Source: Pseudomonadota bacterium (GTDB lineage: Bacteria; Desulfobacterota; Binatia; Binatales; Binataceae). From it: a DNA stretch of 51,139 nucleotides. Of the stretch, positions 43,796-50,825 are shown one piece after another. A model generated the notes under the pieces. The model saw only the letters and a program-made list of their open reading frames with translations. It was not told the origin of the DNA and did not search any database. A program made the translations under genes and the position numbers. The stretch is from the NCBI GenBank assembly GCA_021323675.1, contig JAJPKP010000033.1:1-51139 (forward strand), given 5' to 3'. The stretch's first letter is position 1. Each line of letters opens with the position of its first letter.

Positions 43796-45856
43796 TTAAC
43801 CGTGTGATTTTGATGCCGTACCTTGGCGGACGCGCAGCTTTTCGCGCACCTCGTCGTCGAAATTTTCCAGAAGCTGTTTGCGGGTACGGGCCATTGATTC
43901 GTTTATTTCCAGTCCGAGCTCCGGTTGGAGTTGGTCGAAGGCGGCCTGGATCTCGTCCGGCTTTCGGCATTGCTGGTAAATGGCGGCAATGCGTTGCTCG
44001 AAATCCACCCCGGACCGGATCGCGCCGAGTACCTCATCGCTGGCACCGAAGACGCCTTCAAACAACTGGAACTTTTCCGACAGCGGTTGGAAAACTCGCT
44101 GATCGGCCTCGTTCTTCTGGTTCAAGAAGTTCACCACAACGACATCATATTGCTGCCCGTAGCGGTGACAGCGCCCGATCCGCTGTTCGATCCTTTGCGG
44201 ATTCCAAGGCAGATCGAAGTTAACCACGAGCGAACAGAATTGAAGATTGATGCCCTCAGCGCCGGCTTCAGTGGCGATCAGAATCCGGCCCTTATTCCGG
44301 AAATAGTCCACGATGGCAGAGCGCATATCGGCGCTCCGGGAGCCGGTCACCTTGTCTGTTCCTTGGTGTCGCTCAAGCCACTCGCTGTAGATCTGTTTGG
44401 AACGCTCGTCGGAATTGGAGCCGTTAAACAAATAGATCCCTTCGGAGAAGGGACTGTCGGCCAGGACTCGGAGCAGGTAACTCTGGGTGCGGCGCGACTC
44501 GGTGAAGATAACAGCTTTCTGTGTGGCTCCAAGGTCGGCTGCCTTCGCGAAAGCAATGTCCAGGGCCTTAAGGAGCGCTCGACCTTTAGCGTTGTGCTCG
44601 ATGGATGCGGCTAGCCGCGCAAATTCGTCGAGGTCGCTAATCTCGCGTTCAATCGCTTCTCTATCTCCCACCGAAAGCTCAGTATATGGCTCGTTCTCCG
44701 TCCATTCGTCCGCCGTCTCATCCAAAGCGTCGTAGTCCTGCTCGAACTCCTCCTCCAGCGATTCCGAAGGCTCTTGCCGCTGTAATTTCTCCTTGAGCCG
44801 ATTCGACAGTGATTCGAGAGCGCCGGCTATCGCAAACGTTGACGATGCGAGCAGTTTACGCAGCACCATCGTCATCAATGAACGCTGGCTCGCTGGCAGC
44901 GCCTGTAGATTGTCGCGCCGCAGGTATTCCGAGACGAGGTCATATAGCCGGTCCTCGCTCTCCTCGGGCGTGAATGGCTGCACGATTGGATGCCGGGCCG
45001 TGAATTTCACATACGGCAGCACTTGACGGCGCAGCGTGCGGTGACACAAGGGTTTGAGCCGAGCTTTGAGGGTCTGAAAGACCTGTGCCTGGCTGAGATT
45101 CGAGAACTGTTCGCGGAAACTCTTTAGGTCGCCAAAAGCGTGTTCATCAATAAAGCTGACAAGCCCGAACAGCTCGAGAAGGGAATTCTGCAGGGGTGTC
45201 GCGGTAAGAAGGAGTTTGTTCTTCCCGGCGAGCGCCGCTTTGAGGGTGTTGGCGATGACATTCGACGGCTTGTACACGTTGCGGAGGCGGTGGGCCTCGT
45301 CAATTACGACAAGATCCCAGTCCGCGCTGTTCACGTCGCCCGCTTTGCTCTTGGCAAACTGGTAAGAGCAGATGACGACTTCGGACCCTTCAAACGGCCG
45401 GAGGCGTCCCTGCTTTATAGCGGCGTTGTACGATCGCGATTCGAGTATGCGGCAAGGGAGAAAGAATTTCTCTGTCAGTTCCTGATACCATTGCTTGCGC
45501 AAGTTCGACGGCGTGATGACAAGAATCCGCCGTTTCCGCTCGGCCCATTTCTGCGAAAGAACCAGACCCGCTTCGATGGTTTTGCTGAGGCCGACCTTGT
45601 CCGCTAGCAGGGCTCCTTTGGACAGCGGTGATCTGAATGCGAAGAGCGACGCGTCGATCTGGTGGGGATTCAGGTCTACTTGGGCGTCGACTAGTGCGCC
45701 AGCAAGCTTCTCGGCGCTGTCGGAAGCGCAGCGTTTCGTGAGCTCGTATGCGAAGTACTTCGCGTGGTAGGGAGTGAAACCCTGATCGGAAGCGGTCCGA
45801 TCTGATGTCGTCGCTGCGGCTTCCATTCCCCCGCTTGGAACCGTGTCACGTTCCAC
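43796..45856 (-). CDS. SNF2-family helicase, probably C-terminally truncated
   Basis: This 686-residue protein of helicase superfamily 2 has motif I ALLADKVGLSKTIEAGLVL, DEAH box VVIDEAHRLRN, LLLTATPLQNS, and the C-terminal lobe ILIATEAGAEGINLQFC ... NPQRIEQRIGRCHRYGQ. Relatives usually have G in place of S before the motif I lysine and E in place of K (DEVGLGKT). They also continue well past the LLENFDDEVREKLRV segment, where this one stops after a short tail (RQGTASKSHG), so I infer loss of the C-terminal domain. The GTG start overlaps hepT by 11 bases; an ATG at 45826 is an alternative. It may be a defence-system motor, now damaged. Confidence 0.82.
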   Translation of the reverse strand: MERDTVPSGGMEAAATTSDRTASDQGFTPYHAKYFAYELTKRCASDSAEKLAGALVDAQVDLNPHQIDASLFAFRSPLSKGALLADKVGLSKTIEAGLVLSQKWAERKRRILVITPSNLRKQWYQELTEKFFLPCRILESRSYNAAIKQGRLRPFEGSEVVICSYQFAKSKAGDVNSADWDLVVIDEAHRLRNVYKPSNVIANTLKAALAGKNKLLLTATPLQNSLLELFGLVSFIDEHAFGDLKSFREQFSNLSQAQVFQTLKARLKPLCHRTLRRQVLPYVKFTARHPIVQPFTPEESEDRLYDLVSEYLRRDNLQALPASQRSLMTMVLRKLLASSTFAIAGALESLSNRLKEKLQRQEPSESLEEEFEQDYDALDETADEWTENEPYTELSVGDREAIEREISDLDEFARLAASIEHNAKGRALLKALDIAFAKAADLGATQKAVIFTESRRTQSYLLRVLADSPFSEGIYLFNGSNSDERSKQIYSEWLERHQGTDKVTGSRSADMRSAIVDYFRNKGRILIATEAGAEGINLQFCSLVVNFDLPWNPQRIEQRIGRCHRYGQQYDVVVVNFLNQKNEADQRVFQPLSEKFQLFEGVFGASDEVLGAIRSGVDFEQRIAAIYQQCRKPDEIQAAFDQLQPELGLEINESMARTRKQLLENFDDEVREKLRVRQGTASKSHG

Positions 45857-46202
45857 TATTAGATGGAACGATCTGCTCCAGAGCTACGACCAGAAGCGGC
45901 AGGTCGTGAGTCACGATCTGCCAGAGGATGTCGAAATCGACCGAATCATAACCATGGATCAGCCGATTCCGTAACCCGACAATCTGCGCCCACGGAATAT
46001 CCGGGTACTGAGTGCGCTCGTCCGTTGGGGTTCTGCTCGCGGCTTCGCCAACAACCTCGAGCAGACGGACCAGAGCGAGATTTAATTTGCGATCGGTGTC
46101 GATGTCATCGCGCTTCTTGCCGGCGGCCATTGCGACGGCTTCTCGCGCATGATCAAGCATGTGGCGGAGTCGCACTATGGTTTCATGGCGCGACATACTC
46201 AA
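45846..46202 (-). CDS. hepT: HepT-type ribonuclease toxin (DUF86)
   Basis: This 118-residue protein matches the DUF86/HepT family: [17 protein letters not shown] at the start, [12 protein letters not shown], and the RNase motif [13 protein letters not shown] (R-x4-6-H followed by Y). HepT is a HEPN toxin neutralised by AMP groups that MntA adds near the tyrosine. The reading frame overlaps mntA by 20 bases upstream and the helicase by 11 downstream, so the three are translationally linked. All catalytic residues appear intact. Confidence 0.88.
   Translation of the reverse strand: MSMSRHETIVRLRHMLDHAREAVAMAAGKKRDDIDTDRKLNLALVRLLEVVGEAASRTPTDERTQYPDIPWAQIVGLRNRLIHGYDSVDFDILWQIVTHDLPLLVVALEQIVPSNSGT
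45849..45870 (-). repeat. Inverted repeat across the hepT stop and helicase start
   Basis: CGTTCCA and TGGAACG are exact inverted copies separated by 8 bases. The loop and one arm contain the helicase GTG start, and the hepT stop follows just after. In mRNA this hairpin would cover the helicase start until ribosomes finishing hepT open it, a possible coupling device. Symmetry is seen, role inferred. Confidence 0.4.
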
Positions 46203-46485
46203 CCTCGGCTTCTGCCAGCGTTCGATCGCGGAAGTATCTGCTCAGAAAGGCCGGCGTGTTGAGATCCACTTTCCGGCCAAGAATTTCGGAGAGTTCGCTC
46301 TCGAGACCGAAAAACTCCAAGCCCGGTACGAAAGCGGGATCGAATTCGACGAGCACATCCACGTCGCTGCCTGGCTGGAAGTCGTCACGCAGGACAGATC
46401 CGAACAGCGCCAGCTTGCGGATGTGATGCCGGCGGCAAAACTCCGCGACGCGGTCCTTTGGAATTTCGATCCTCGCGCGTCCCAT
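46183..46485 (-). CDS. mntA: MntA-type nucleotidyltransferase antitoxin
   Basis: This 100-residue minimal nucleotidyltransferase has the motif [22 protein letters not shown] (GSx10DxD) and a later acidic residue in GRKVDLN. MntA antitoxins AMPylate HepT to silence it. The gene begins the minus-strand run mntA-hepT-helicase. A perfect inverted repeat lies 34 bases before the ATG. All active-site residues are intact. Confidence 0.88.
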   Translation of the reverse strand: MGRARIEIPKDRVAEFCRRHHIRKLALFGSVLRDDFQPGSDVDVLVEFDPAFVPGLEFFGLESELSEILGRKVDLNTPAFLSRYFRDRTLAEAEVEYVAP

Positions 46486-46518
46486 ATCGCTCAGAATTCC
46501 TTCGCCACGGCAAAATTC

Positions 46519-46534
46519 AGATGTCGCAACATCT
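46519..46534. promoter_or_regulatory. Perfect 6-4-6 inverted repeat at the mntA promoter
   Basis: AGATGT and ACATCT flank CGCA. On the minus strand a -10-like TAAGAT (46537-46542) stands 2 bases upstream of the repeat, placing it over the expected transcription start, where a toxin-antitoxin complex or other repressor would bind. No good -35 is seen. Between this site and the small gene at 46700 I see no further gene. Confidence 0.5.
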
Positions 46535-46699
46535 CAATCTTACATTGCTGCCGCACCGACCTGATTGGCCTCAATCCTCGAAAATCACCGTAACAGTTTC
46601 GCCTGCTGATCGCCATCGTCGCAGCGGCGCATAGTGCCCTAAATAGCACCGTTTCGCAGGTTCGCCCACGTTTGGGCGGGTTGGGAAGGGAGGTAGAAA

Positions 46700-46849
46700 A
46701 TGCGGAAGCGAAAAGGAACAAGCCGTCGAGTCGCAAGCGAGGCGGGCCAGCTTCTGAAACGATCGCGTTCGCGAAAGGTCAGGTCGGTTGCGGGCGCGGC
46801 GCTCGCCGAGCGCAAACGCCGAACACGGCGAACAAGCCGACGCTCGTAA
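46700..46849 (+). CDS. Small basic conserved protein (49 residues)
   Basis: An ideal ribosome site (GGGAGG, 6 bases from the ATG) leads into 49 codons rich in Arg and Lys. The sequence pattern RRVASEAGQLLKRSRSRKVRSVAGAALAER resembles a family of short uncharacterised proteins in many Proteobacteria with a V(A/S)S-AG-L-(S/R)-A-KSVAGSALAQ-like core, recalled and not searched. It is transcribed opposite to the neighbouring toxin-antitoxin genes. The high charge suggests nucleic-acid contact, but no function is known. Confidence 0.6.
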   Translation: MRKRKGTSRRVASEAGQLLKRSRSRKVRSVAGAALAERKRRTRRTSRRS

Positions 46850-46909
46850 TCGCACGGGCTCGTCAGCCATCCTGCGGGAAGCCGCACGGCCTCGTCGGCC
46901 AATCCATAC

Positions 46910-47242
46910 TCAAGCGGCGCGCTTTCGTCCCGGCGCGGCGATATAAGACGCAACATCCTTGCGGCTGAGGCCCATTCGGAGCAGCGAGCGAACCATCAAA
47001 TCGATGCTGACCGATCGATCCGCGGCCTCGATCTTCGCCACTCTCGATTGGCTCGAACCGAGCAGCTGCCCGAGTTGCTCCTGAGTCATGCTGCGCCGGC
47101 TCCTCTGCTCCCTGACCGCGTTCGCCAGCCCAACTTTGAGCTCCACTATGGCGGCCTCCTCATCAGTGAGGCCCAGGAACTCGCTCGTGCCGCCGACTTT
47201 CCATCCCGCGGATTCCAGCCGCTTCCTTGTCCGTTTATCCAT
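46910..47242 (-). CDS. XRE-family antitoxin/repressor (HigA-like)
   Basis: This 110-residue protein begins DKRTRKRLESAGWKVGGTSEFLGLTDEEAAIVE and contains a helix-turn-helix (MTQEQLGQLLGSSQSRVAKIEAADRSVSIDLMVRSLLRMG). This type of regulator usually forms the second gene of RelE/ParE-type toxin pairs. The open frame extends upstream, but the ATG at 47242 is the family start and lies 2 bases after the stop of a collapsed toxin gene. It probably represses its own promoter at the inverted repeat 47401-47416. The protein looks intact, so it outlived its toxin. Confidence 0.85.
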   Translation of the reverse strand: MDKRTRKRLESAGWKVGGTSEFLGLTDEEAAIVELKVGLANAVREQRSRRSMTQEQLGQLLGSSQSRVAKIEAADRSVSIDLMVRSLLRMGLSRKDVASYIAAPGRKRAA

Positions 47243-47244
47243 CG

Positions 47245-47388
47245 TCACGATCTCTTCGCGGTCATCTCGTCGTAATCCCGATGCCGGCGTTGACATCGCT
47301 TGACTACGATCCTCGCTTCCCTCGAAAACGGAGGAGTCCTGATCTCGGTGCGCAGCCGGACCAAGGGTTTGTCGGGAGCCTTGGTCAC
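47245..47388 (-). pseudogene. RelE/ParE-type toxin with its centre deleted in frame
   Basis: From a GTG at 47388 the minus strand reads TKAPDKPLVRLRTEIRTPPFSREAR followed directly by IVVKRCQRRHRDYDE and a short tail, 47 residues in one frame. The first part matches the N-terminus and the second the C-terminal helix of RelE/ParE-like toxins of about 110 residues (family pattern KPLVWLHGEIKTPPFS...EAR ... CKRRLKEYDE, from memory). The central 60 or so residues, with the RNase core, are missing at the R/I junction. The gene stops 2 bases before the antitoxin start, the normal spacing of such pairs. It cannot be a working toxin. Confidence 0.72.
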
Positions 47389-47395
47389 GCCATCC

Positions 47396-47424
47396 AGCGT
47401 ATGTCACATCTGACATGAAGGCAA
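47396..47424 (-). promoter_or_regulatory. Promoter with operator-like inverted repeat, toxin-antitoxin locus
   Basis: The perfect 6-4-6 repeat ATGTCA-CATC-TGACAT occupies 47401-47416. On the minus strand it sits in the 17-base spacer between TTGCCT (47419-47424) and TACGCT (47396-47401), a modest -35/-10 pair. A repressor bound there would block polymerase, as XRE antitoxins commonly do. The predicted transcript would begin almost at the GTG of the toxin remnant. Upstream to dut (47425-47639) I see no gene. Confidence 0.5.
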
Positions 47425-47639
47425 GGTCGGAAGCCCGCGTCGCCGCGCGAGCCTCCGGAGGAAACAAACGCGGAATGGCGATTCTGCCCGAAACGCCTCT
47501 CGGTTCCAGCCCTCGGACTTCAGGTTCAAGCTGTGGGCGTTCTATTCTCGAAGATTCGCCTGTAGTCGCACCTGTGACAAAAATCTGGGGCAGATGCTCG
47601 ATTCGCTCGGCCGGTTCCGGCTAGTTTTCAACCCCAGCT

Positions 47640-48080
47640 ATGAGCGTGATCGTCAAAATCAAGCGGCTTACCAGCACCGCGAAAATTCCGGCGTACCAGA
47701 CCGCGCATGCGGCGGGGATGGATCTGGTTGCCGATGTGAGCGGAACCATCGTTGTCGATCCCGGCCAGCGCCGCGCGATTCCGACCGGCCTTACGATCGA
47801 AATTCCGCCCGGCTACGAAGGGCAGGTCCGCCCGCGCAGCGGGCGCGCGATCAACGAGGGCGTGACCATGATCAATGCGCCGGGCACTATCGATGCCGAT
47901 TATCGCGGCGAGGTGAAGGTGCTGGTCGTGAACCTCGGCGACCGCGCGATCGAGATACATCCGGGCGACCGAATCGCGCAGTTGATTATCGCGCCGGTGG
48001 CGCGCGCGGAAATTAAAGAAGTGGATGAACTTGGGGAGAGCTCGCGCGGCAGCGGCGGCTTCGGCCATACCGGCCGATGA
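47640..48080 (+). CDS. dut: Deoxyuridine triphosphate nucleotidohydrolase (dUTPase)
   Basis: This 146-residue enzyme splits dUTP to dUMP and keeps uracil out of DNA. Its motifs are AAGMDLVAD (1), RPRSGRAINEGV (2), NAPGTIDADYRGEVKVLVVNLG (3), GDRIAQLIIAPV (4) and the flexible C-terminal RGSGGFGHTGR (5), so all five are intact. The ATG has no obvious ribosome site. In related genomes dut commonly follows pnp and the M16 peptidase; here the island intervenes. Confidence 0.96.
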   Translation: MSVIVKIKRLTSTAKIPAYQTAHAAGMDLVADVSGTIVVDPGQRRAIPTGLTIEIPPGYEGQVRPRSGRAINEGVTMINAPGTIDADYRGEVKVLVVNLGDRAIEIHPGDRIAQLIIAPVARAEIKEVDELGESSRGSGGFGHTGR

Positions 48081-48330
48081 AACGATTCGCCGGGCGGCCG
48101 TCGCAACCGGGCCGAAAAACGATGCGCAACCTGTGGACTCCGCGCGCGGTATCAGACCGCAAGCTTGCCAGCGGGACGCATCCCGCGCACGATGGCCGCG
48201 TTGAGTTGGCGACTGGCCTTATCGAGGCTCTGGCAGATGTTAGCTCTGTCTTCCAAAACTGAGACTCCAAGGCGTGTTCCGTCCCTTGGCGGGGTCCCGC
48301 TTGATGCGGACGGATCGGCGCGATCGAAAA
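48081..48330. other. Non-coding stretch between dut and the hairpin before purB
   Basis: The whole gap between dut and purB runs from 48081 to 48492. I find no gene that I can support: short open frames lack ribosome sites and family resemblance. The only structured part is the hairpin at 48331-48365. A GATAAT -10-like hexamer (48458-48463) lies 29 bases before the purB start without a good -35. Confidence 0.4.
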
Positions 48331-48365
48331 TCTCGAAAATGTTGCCAAATGTTGCCTTTTCGAGA
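48331..48365. repeat. Hairpin with a tandem 10-mer in its loop
   Basis: TCTCGAAAA and TTTTCGAGA form a perfect 9-bp stem. Its loop and the adjoining bases contain an exact tandem repeat, AAATGTTGCC twice (48337-48356). It lies in the gap after dut. The stem could end transcription weakly on either strand, or the direct repeat inside an inverted repeat could be a protein-binding site; neither is shown. Confidence 0.45.
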
Positions 48366-48492
48366 GATCCGATGCCGGGTCGGTGCGTTTGCTCGAAAAC
48401 CTCCGCGCCGCTTCCCGTTTTACAGACACACCCCTACCCAGCGTTTGGCCGATCGGGGATAATCGATTGTACCCAAACGCTCCTGGATCCAG

Positions 48493-49899
48493 GTGCAGGC
48501 CAAGTCTGCTGATATCGATGCCGCTTTGACGGCAGTGACGCCAATCGACGGGCGTTACCGCGCGCGCACCCGCCCGCTTTCCGCCTACTTCAGCGAGTTC
48601 GCGCTGATCAGGTATCGCGTCCGGGTCGAGGTTGAATGGTATCTCGCGCTCGCCGAGAACTCGTCGTTTCGGGCGATGGCGCCGATACCGGCCCCGATCC
48701 AGGAACGGCTGCGCGCCATCTATGAAGACTTCCAGCTCGAGGACGCCCGCCGGGTCAAGGAACTCGAAGCCGAGACCAATCACGACGTTAAAGCGGTCGA
48801 ATACTTCCTGAAGGAGAAGGTGTCGGCGCTCGATCCGGGGCTTCCGCTCGAGATGGTTCATTTCGCGTGCACCAGCGAGGACATCAACAATCTCGCCTAT
48901 GCGCTGATCCTGAAAGAGTTCTCGGAGCGCGAGCTGATTCCCGCCATCCGGAAATGCGTCGGCCGGCTCGCCGACCTGGCGCATCGCTATCGCTCATTGG
49001 CGATGATCGCGCGCACGCACGGGCAGGAGGCATCGCCAACGACGCTCGGCAAGGAGATGGCGGTATTTGCGGCGCGCGTCGAACGCCAGCTCGGCCAACT
49101 GCGCCGCCAGGAATATCTGGGCAAGGCCAACGGAGCGGTGGGCAACTTCAATGCGCATCATTTCGCCGCGCCCGAGGTCGATTGGCTCGCGCATTCGCGC
49201 CGCTTCGTCGAAAGCCTGGGCCTGGTATGGAATCCGCTCACGACTCAGATCGAAAGCCACGACTTTATCGCGGAGATGTTCGCGACGGTCGGCAGAATCG
49301 ACACGATCCTGCTCGGCTTCTGCCGCGACATGTGGGCGTATATCTCGATCGGCTATTTCAGCCAGAAGGCGGTGAAAGGCGAGACCGGCTCCTCGGTGAT
49401 GCCGCACAAGATCAACCCGATCGATTTTGAGAATGCCGAGGGCAATTTCGGAATCGCATCCGCCCTGCTCGAGCATCTGGCGGGCAAGCTCCCGGTTTCG
49501 CGATGGCAGCGTGATCTGACAGATTCCACCGCGCTGCGGGCGATCGGCACCGCCTTCGGCCACGTGGTCGTCGCGCTCGCCGCGCTCGAACGCGGCCTTG
49601 GCCGCGTCGAAGTCAACGAGCGGCGAATCGCCGAAGATCTCGACGACGAGCGGGCGTGGGAGGTGGTGGCGGAAGGAGTTCAGACCCTGATGCGCCGGCA
49701 CGGACTGCCGCGTCCCTACGAAACGCTCAAGGATCTGACCCGCGGGAGACGGGTGGATAGCGGCGTTATCCGGGAGTTTATCGAATCGCTTGCGCTCGAC
49801 GACGCCGCTCGCGAGGCGCTCAAGAAACTGTCGCCGCGCTCCTACGCCGGGTTGGCCGCGGAGCTGGTTGAGCGGTTCGCGCCAAAACCGGAGCGATAA
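48493..49899 (+). CDS. purB: Adenylosuccinate lyase
   Basis: This 468-residue enzyme acts twice in purine synthesis, removing fumarate from SAICAR and from adenylosuccinate. It is the longer, E. coli-type form (TAVTPIDGRYRARTRPLSAYFSEFALI). Key stretches are HFACTSEDINNLAYAL, MIARTHGQEASPTTLGKEMAVF with the catalytic histidine, and the fumarase/aspartase signature GSSVMPHKINPIDFENAEGN. Translation appears to start at GTG. It begins the purine run purB-purC-purS-purQ. Confidence 0.95.
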   Translation: MQAKSADIDAALTAVTPIDGRYRARTRPLSAYFSEFALIRYRVRVEVEWYLALAENSSFRAMAPIPAPIQERLRAIYEDFQLEDARRVKELEAETNHDVKAVEYFLKEKVSALDPGLPLEMVHFACTSEDINNLAYALILKEFSERELIPAIRKCVGRLADLAHRYRSLAMIARTHGQEASPTTLGKEMAVFAARVERQLGQLRRQEYLGKANGAVGNFNAHHFAAPEVDWLAHSRRFVESLGLVWNPLTTQIESHDFIAEMFATVGRIDTILLGFCRDMWAYISIGYFSQKAVKGETGSSVMPHKINPIDFENAEGNFGIASALLEHLAGKLPVSRWQRDLTDSTALRAIGTAFGHVVVALAALERGLGRVEVNERRIAEDLDDERAWEVVAEGVQTLMRRHGLPRPYETLKDLTRGRRVDSGVIREFIESLALDDAAREALKKLSPRSYAGLAAELVERFAPKPER

Positions 49900-49917
49900 A
49901 CACAGAGGCGCGAGTTC

Positions 49918-49945
49918 TGTGAATAAAAATCGGGTTTGTGGATAA
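49918..49945 (-). promoter_or_regulatory. Two DnaA-box sequences upstream of purC
   Basis: Two nonamers in the same orientation, TTATTCACA (49918-49926) and TTATCCACA (49937-49945) on the minus strand, both fit the DnaA-box consensus TTWTNCACA; the second is the high-affinity form. They are 19 bases apart start to start in the 113-base purB-purC gap. DnaA could regulate purC transcription or be titrated here. The sequences are seen, DnaA binding is inferred. Confidence 0.45.
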
Positions 49946-50012
49946 CCGGTTGGACCGATTCGTTGTCGCCTCCGATACGGTCGGATAATTGAAAGAAAAC
50001 GGAGATTTCCCC

Positions 50013-50729
50013 GTGGATTCAACGCCTCAACGGCTTGAGATGTTTTACGAGGGCAAGGCGAAAAAGCTTTACTCGACTTCCGATCCCGGCCTCGTAATCC
50101 AGTATTTCAAGGATGACGCGACCGCCTTCAACGCCAAAAAACGCGGCACCATCGAGGAAAAGGGCGTGATGAACAACCGGATGTCCGAGTTGTTCTTCAA
50201 CCTGCTCGAACGAAACGGCGTCCGCACCCATTTCGTGCGCCGCCTGAACGATCGCGAGATGCTCTGCCGGCGCCTCGATATTATCCCGGTAGAAATCGTC
50301 GTGCGTAATATCGTCGCCGGCTCGATGGCGAAGCGGTTGGGCCGCGAAGAGGGCGAGCCCCTCAAGCATCCGCTCGTCGAGTACTATTACAAGTCCGATC
50401 CACTCGACGATCCGCTCATCTACCCTGAACATGCGATCGAGTTCGGATGGGCCACGGCGGGCGAGATCGAGAAGATCCGGACGATGGCGCTCAAGGTCGA
50501 CGAGGTGTTGAGCCGGTTTCTGGATGAGCGCGGCGTGCTGCTGGTTGATTTCAAGCTCGAGTTCGGCCGCCATCAGGGCGAAATCCTGCTGGGCGACGAA
50601 ATTTGTCCCGACACCTGCCGGTTCTGGGACAAGCAAACCCGCCAGAAGCTTGACAAGGATCGCTTCCGGCGGGATCTGGGGGGAGTGGAAGAGGCTTACC
50701 ACGAGATGCTGCGCAGGGTGGAGACGTGA
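50013..50729 (+). CDS. purC: Phosphoribosylaminoimidazole-succinocarboxamide synthase
   Basis: This 238-residue enzyme joins aspartate to CAIR in purine synthesis. It has FYEGKAKKLYSTSDPGLVIQYFKDDATAFN, GTIEEKGVMNNRMSELFF, THFVRRLNDREMLCRR, VEIVVRNIVAGSMAKRLG and LVDFKLEFGRHQGEILLGDEICPDTCRFWD, a complete SAICAR synthase. A TTG at 49989 opens the frame earlier, but the GTG at 50013 has a GGAG ribosome site at 8 bases and gives the normal start. Two DnaA boxes lie upstream. Confidence 0.96.
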   Translation: MDSTPQRLEMFYEGKAKKLYSTSDPGLVIQYFKDDATAFNAKKRGTIEEKGVMNNRMSELFFNLLERNGVRTHFVRRLNDREMLCRRLDIIPVEIVVRNIVAGSMAKRLGREEGEPLKHPLVEYYYKSDPLDDPLIYPEHAIEFGWATAGEIEKIRTMALKVDEVLSRFLDERGVLLVDFKLEFGRHQGEILLGDEICPDTCRFWDKQTRQKLDKDRFRRDLGGVEEAYHEMLRRVET

Positions 50730-50825
50730 CCGCGTTTCGGTCGGCCGCAGAACGCCGCCCGGGGGGGATGTCGTGCGCTGCTCCCCGTGGCTTATTCACG
50801 AAGACGAGGGGAGGAGGGTCCGCGC

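Noticed and set aside
43695..43970. 91-codon minus-strand open frame at the helicase end
   Set aside because: It runs out of frame over the helicase C-terminus and shows no homology; the linker 43686-43795 remains unassigned.
47415..47624. Plus-strand open frame upstream of dut with GGAGG inside
   Set aside because: No family likeness, Ser/Gly/Arg-rich composition typical of chance frames, and it overlaps the toxin-antitoxin promoter.
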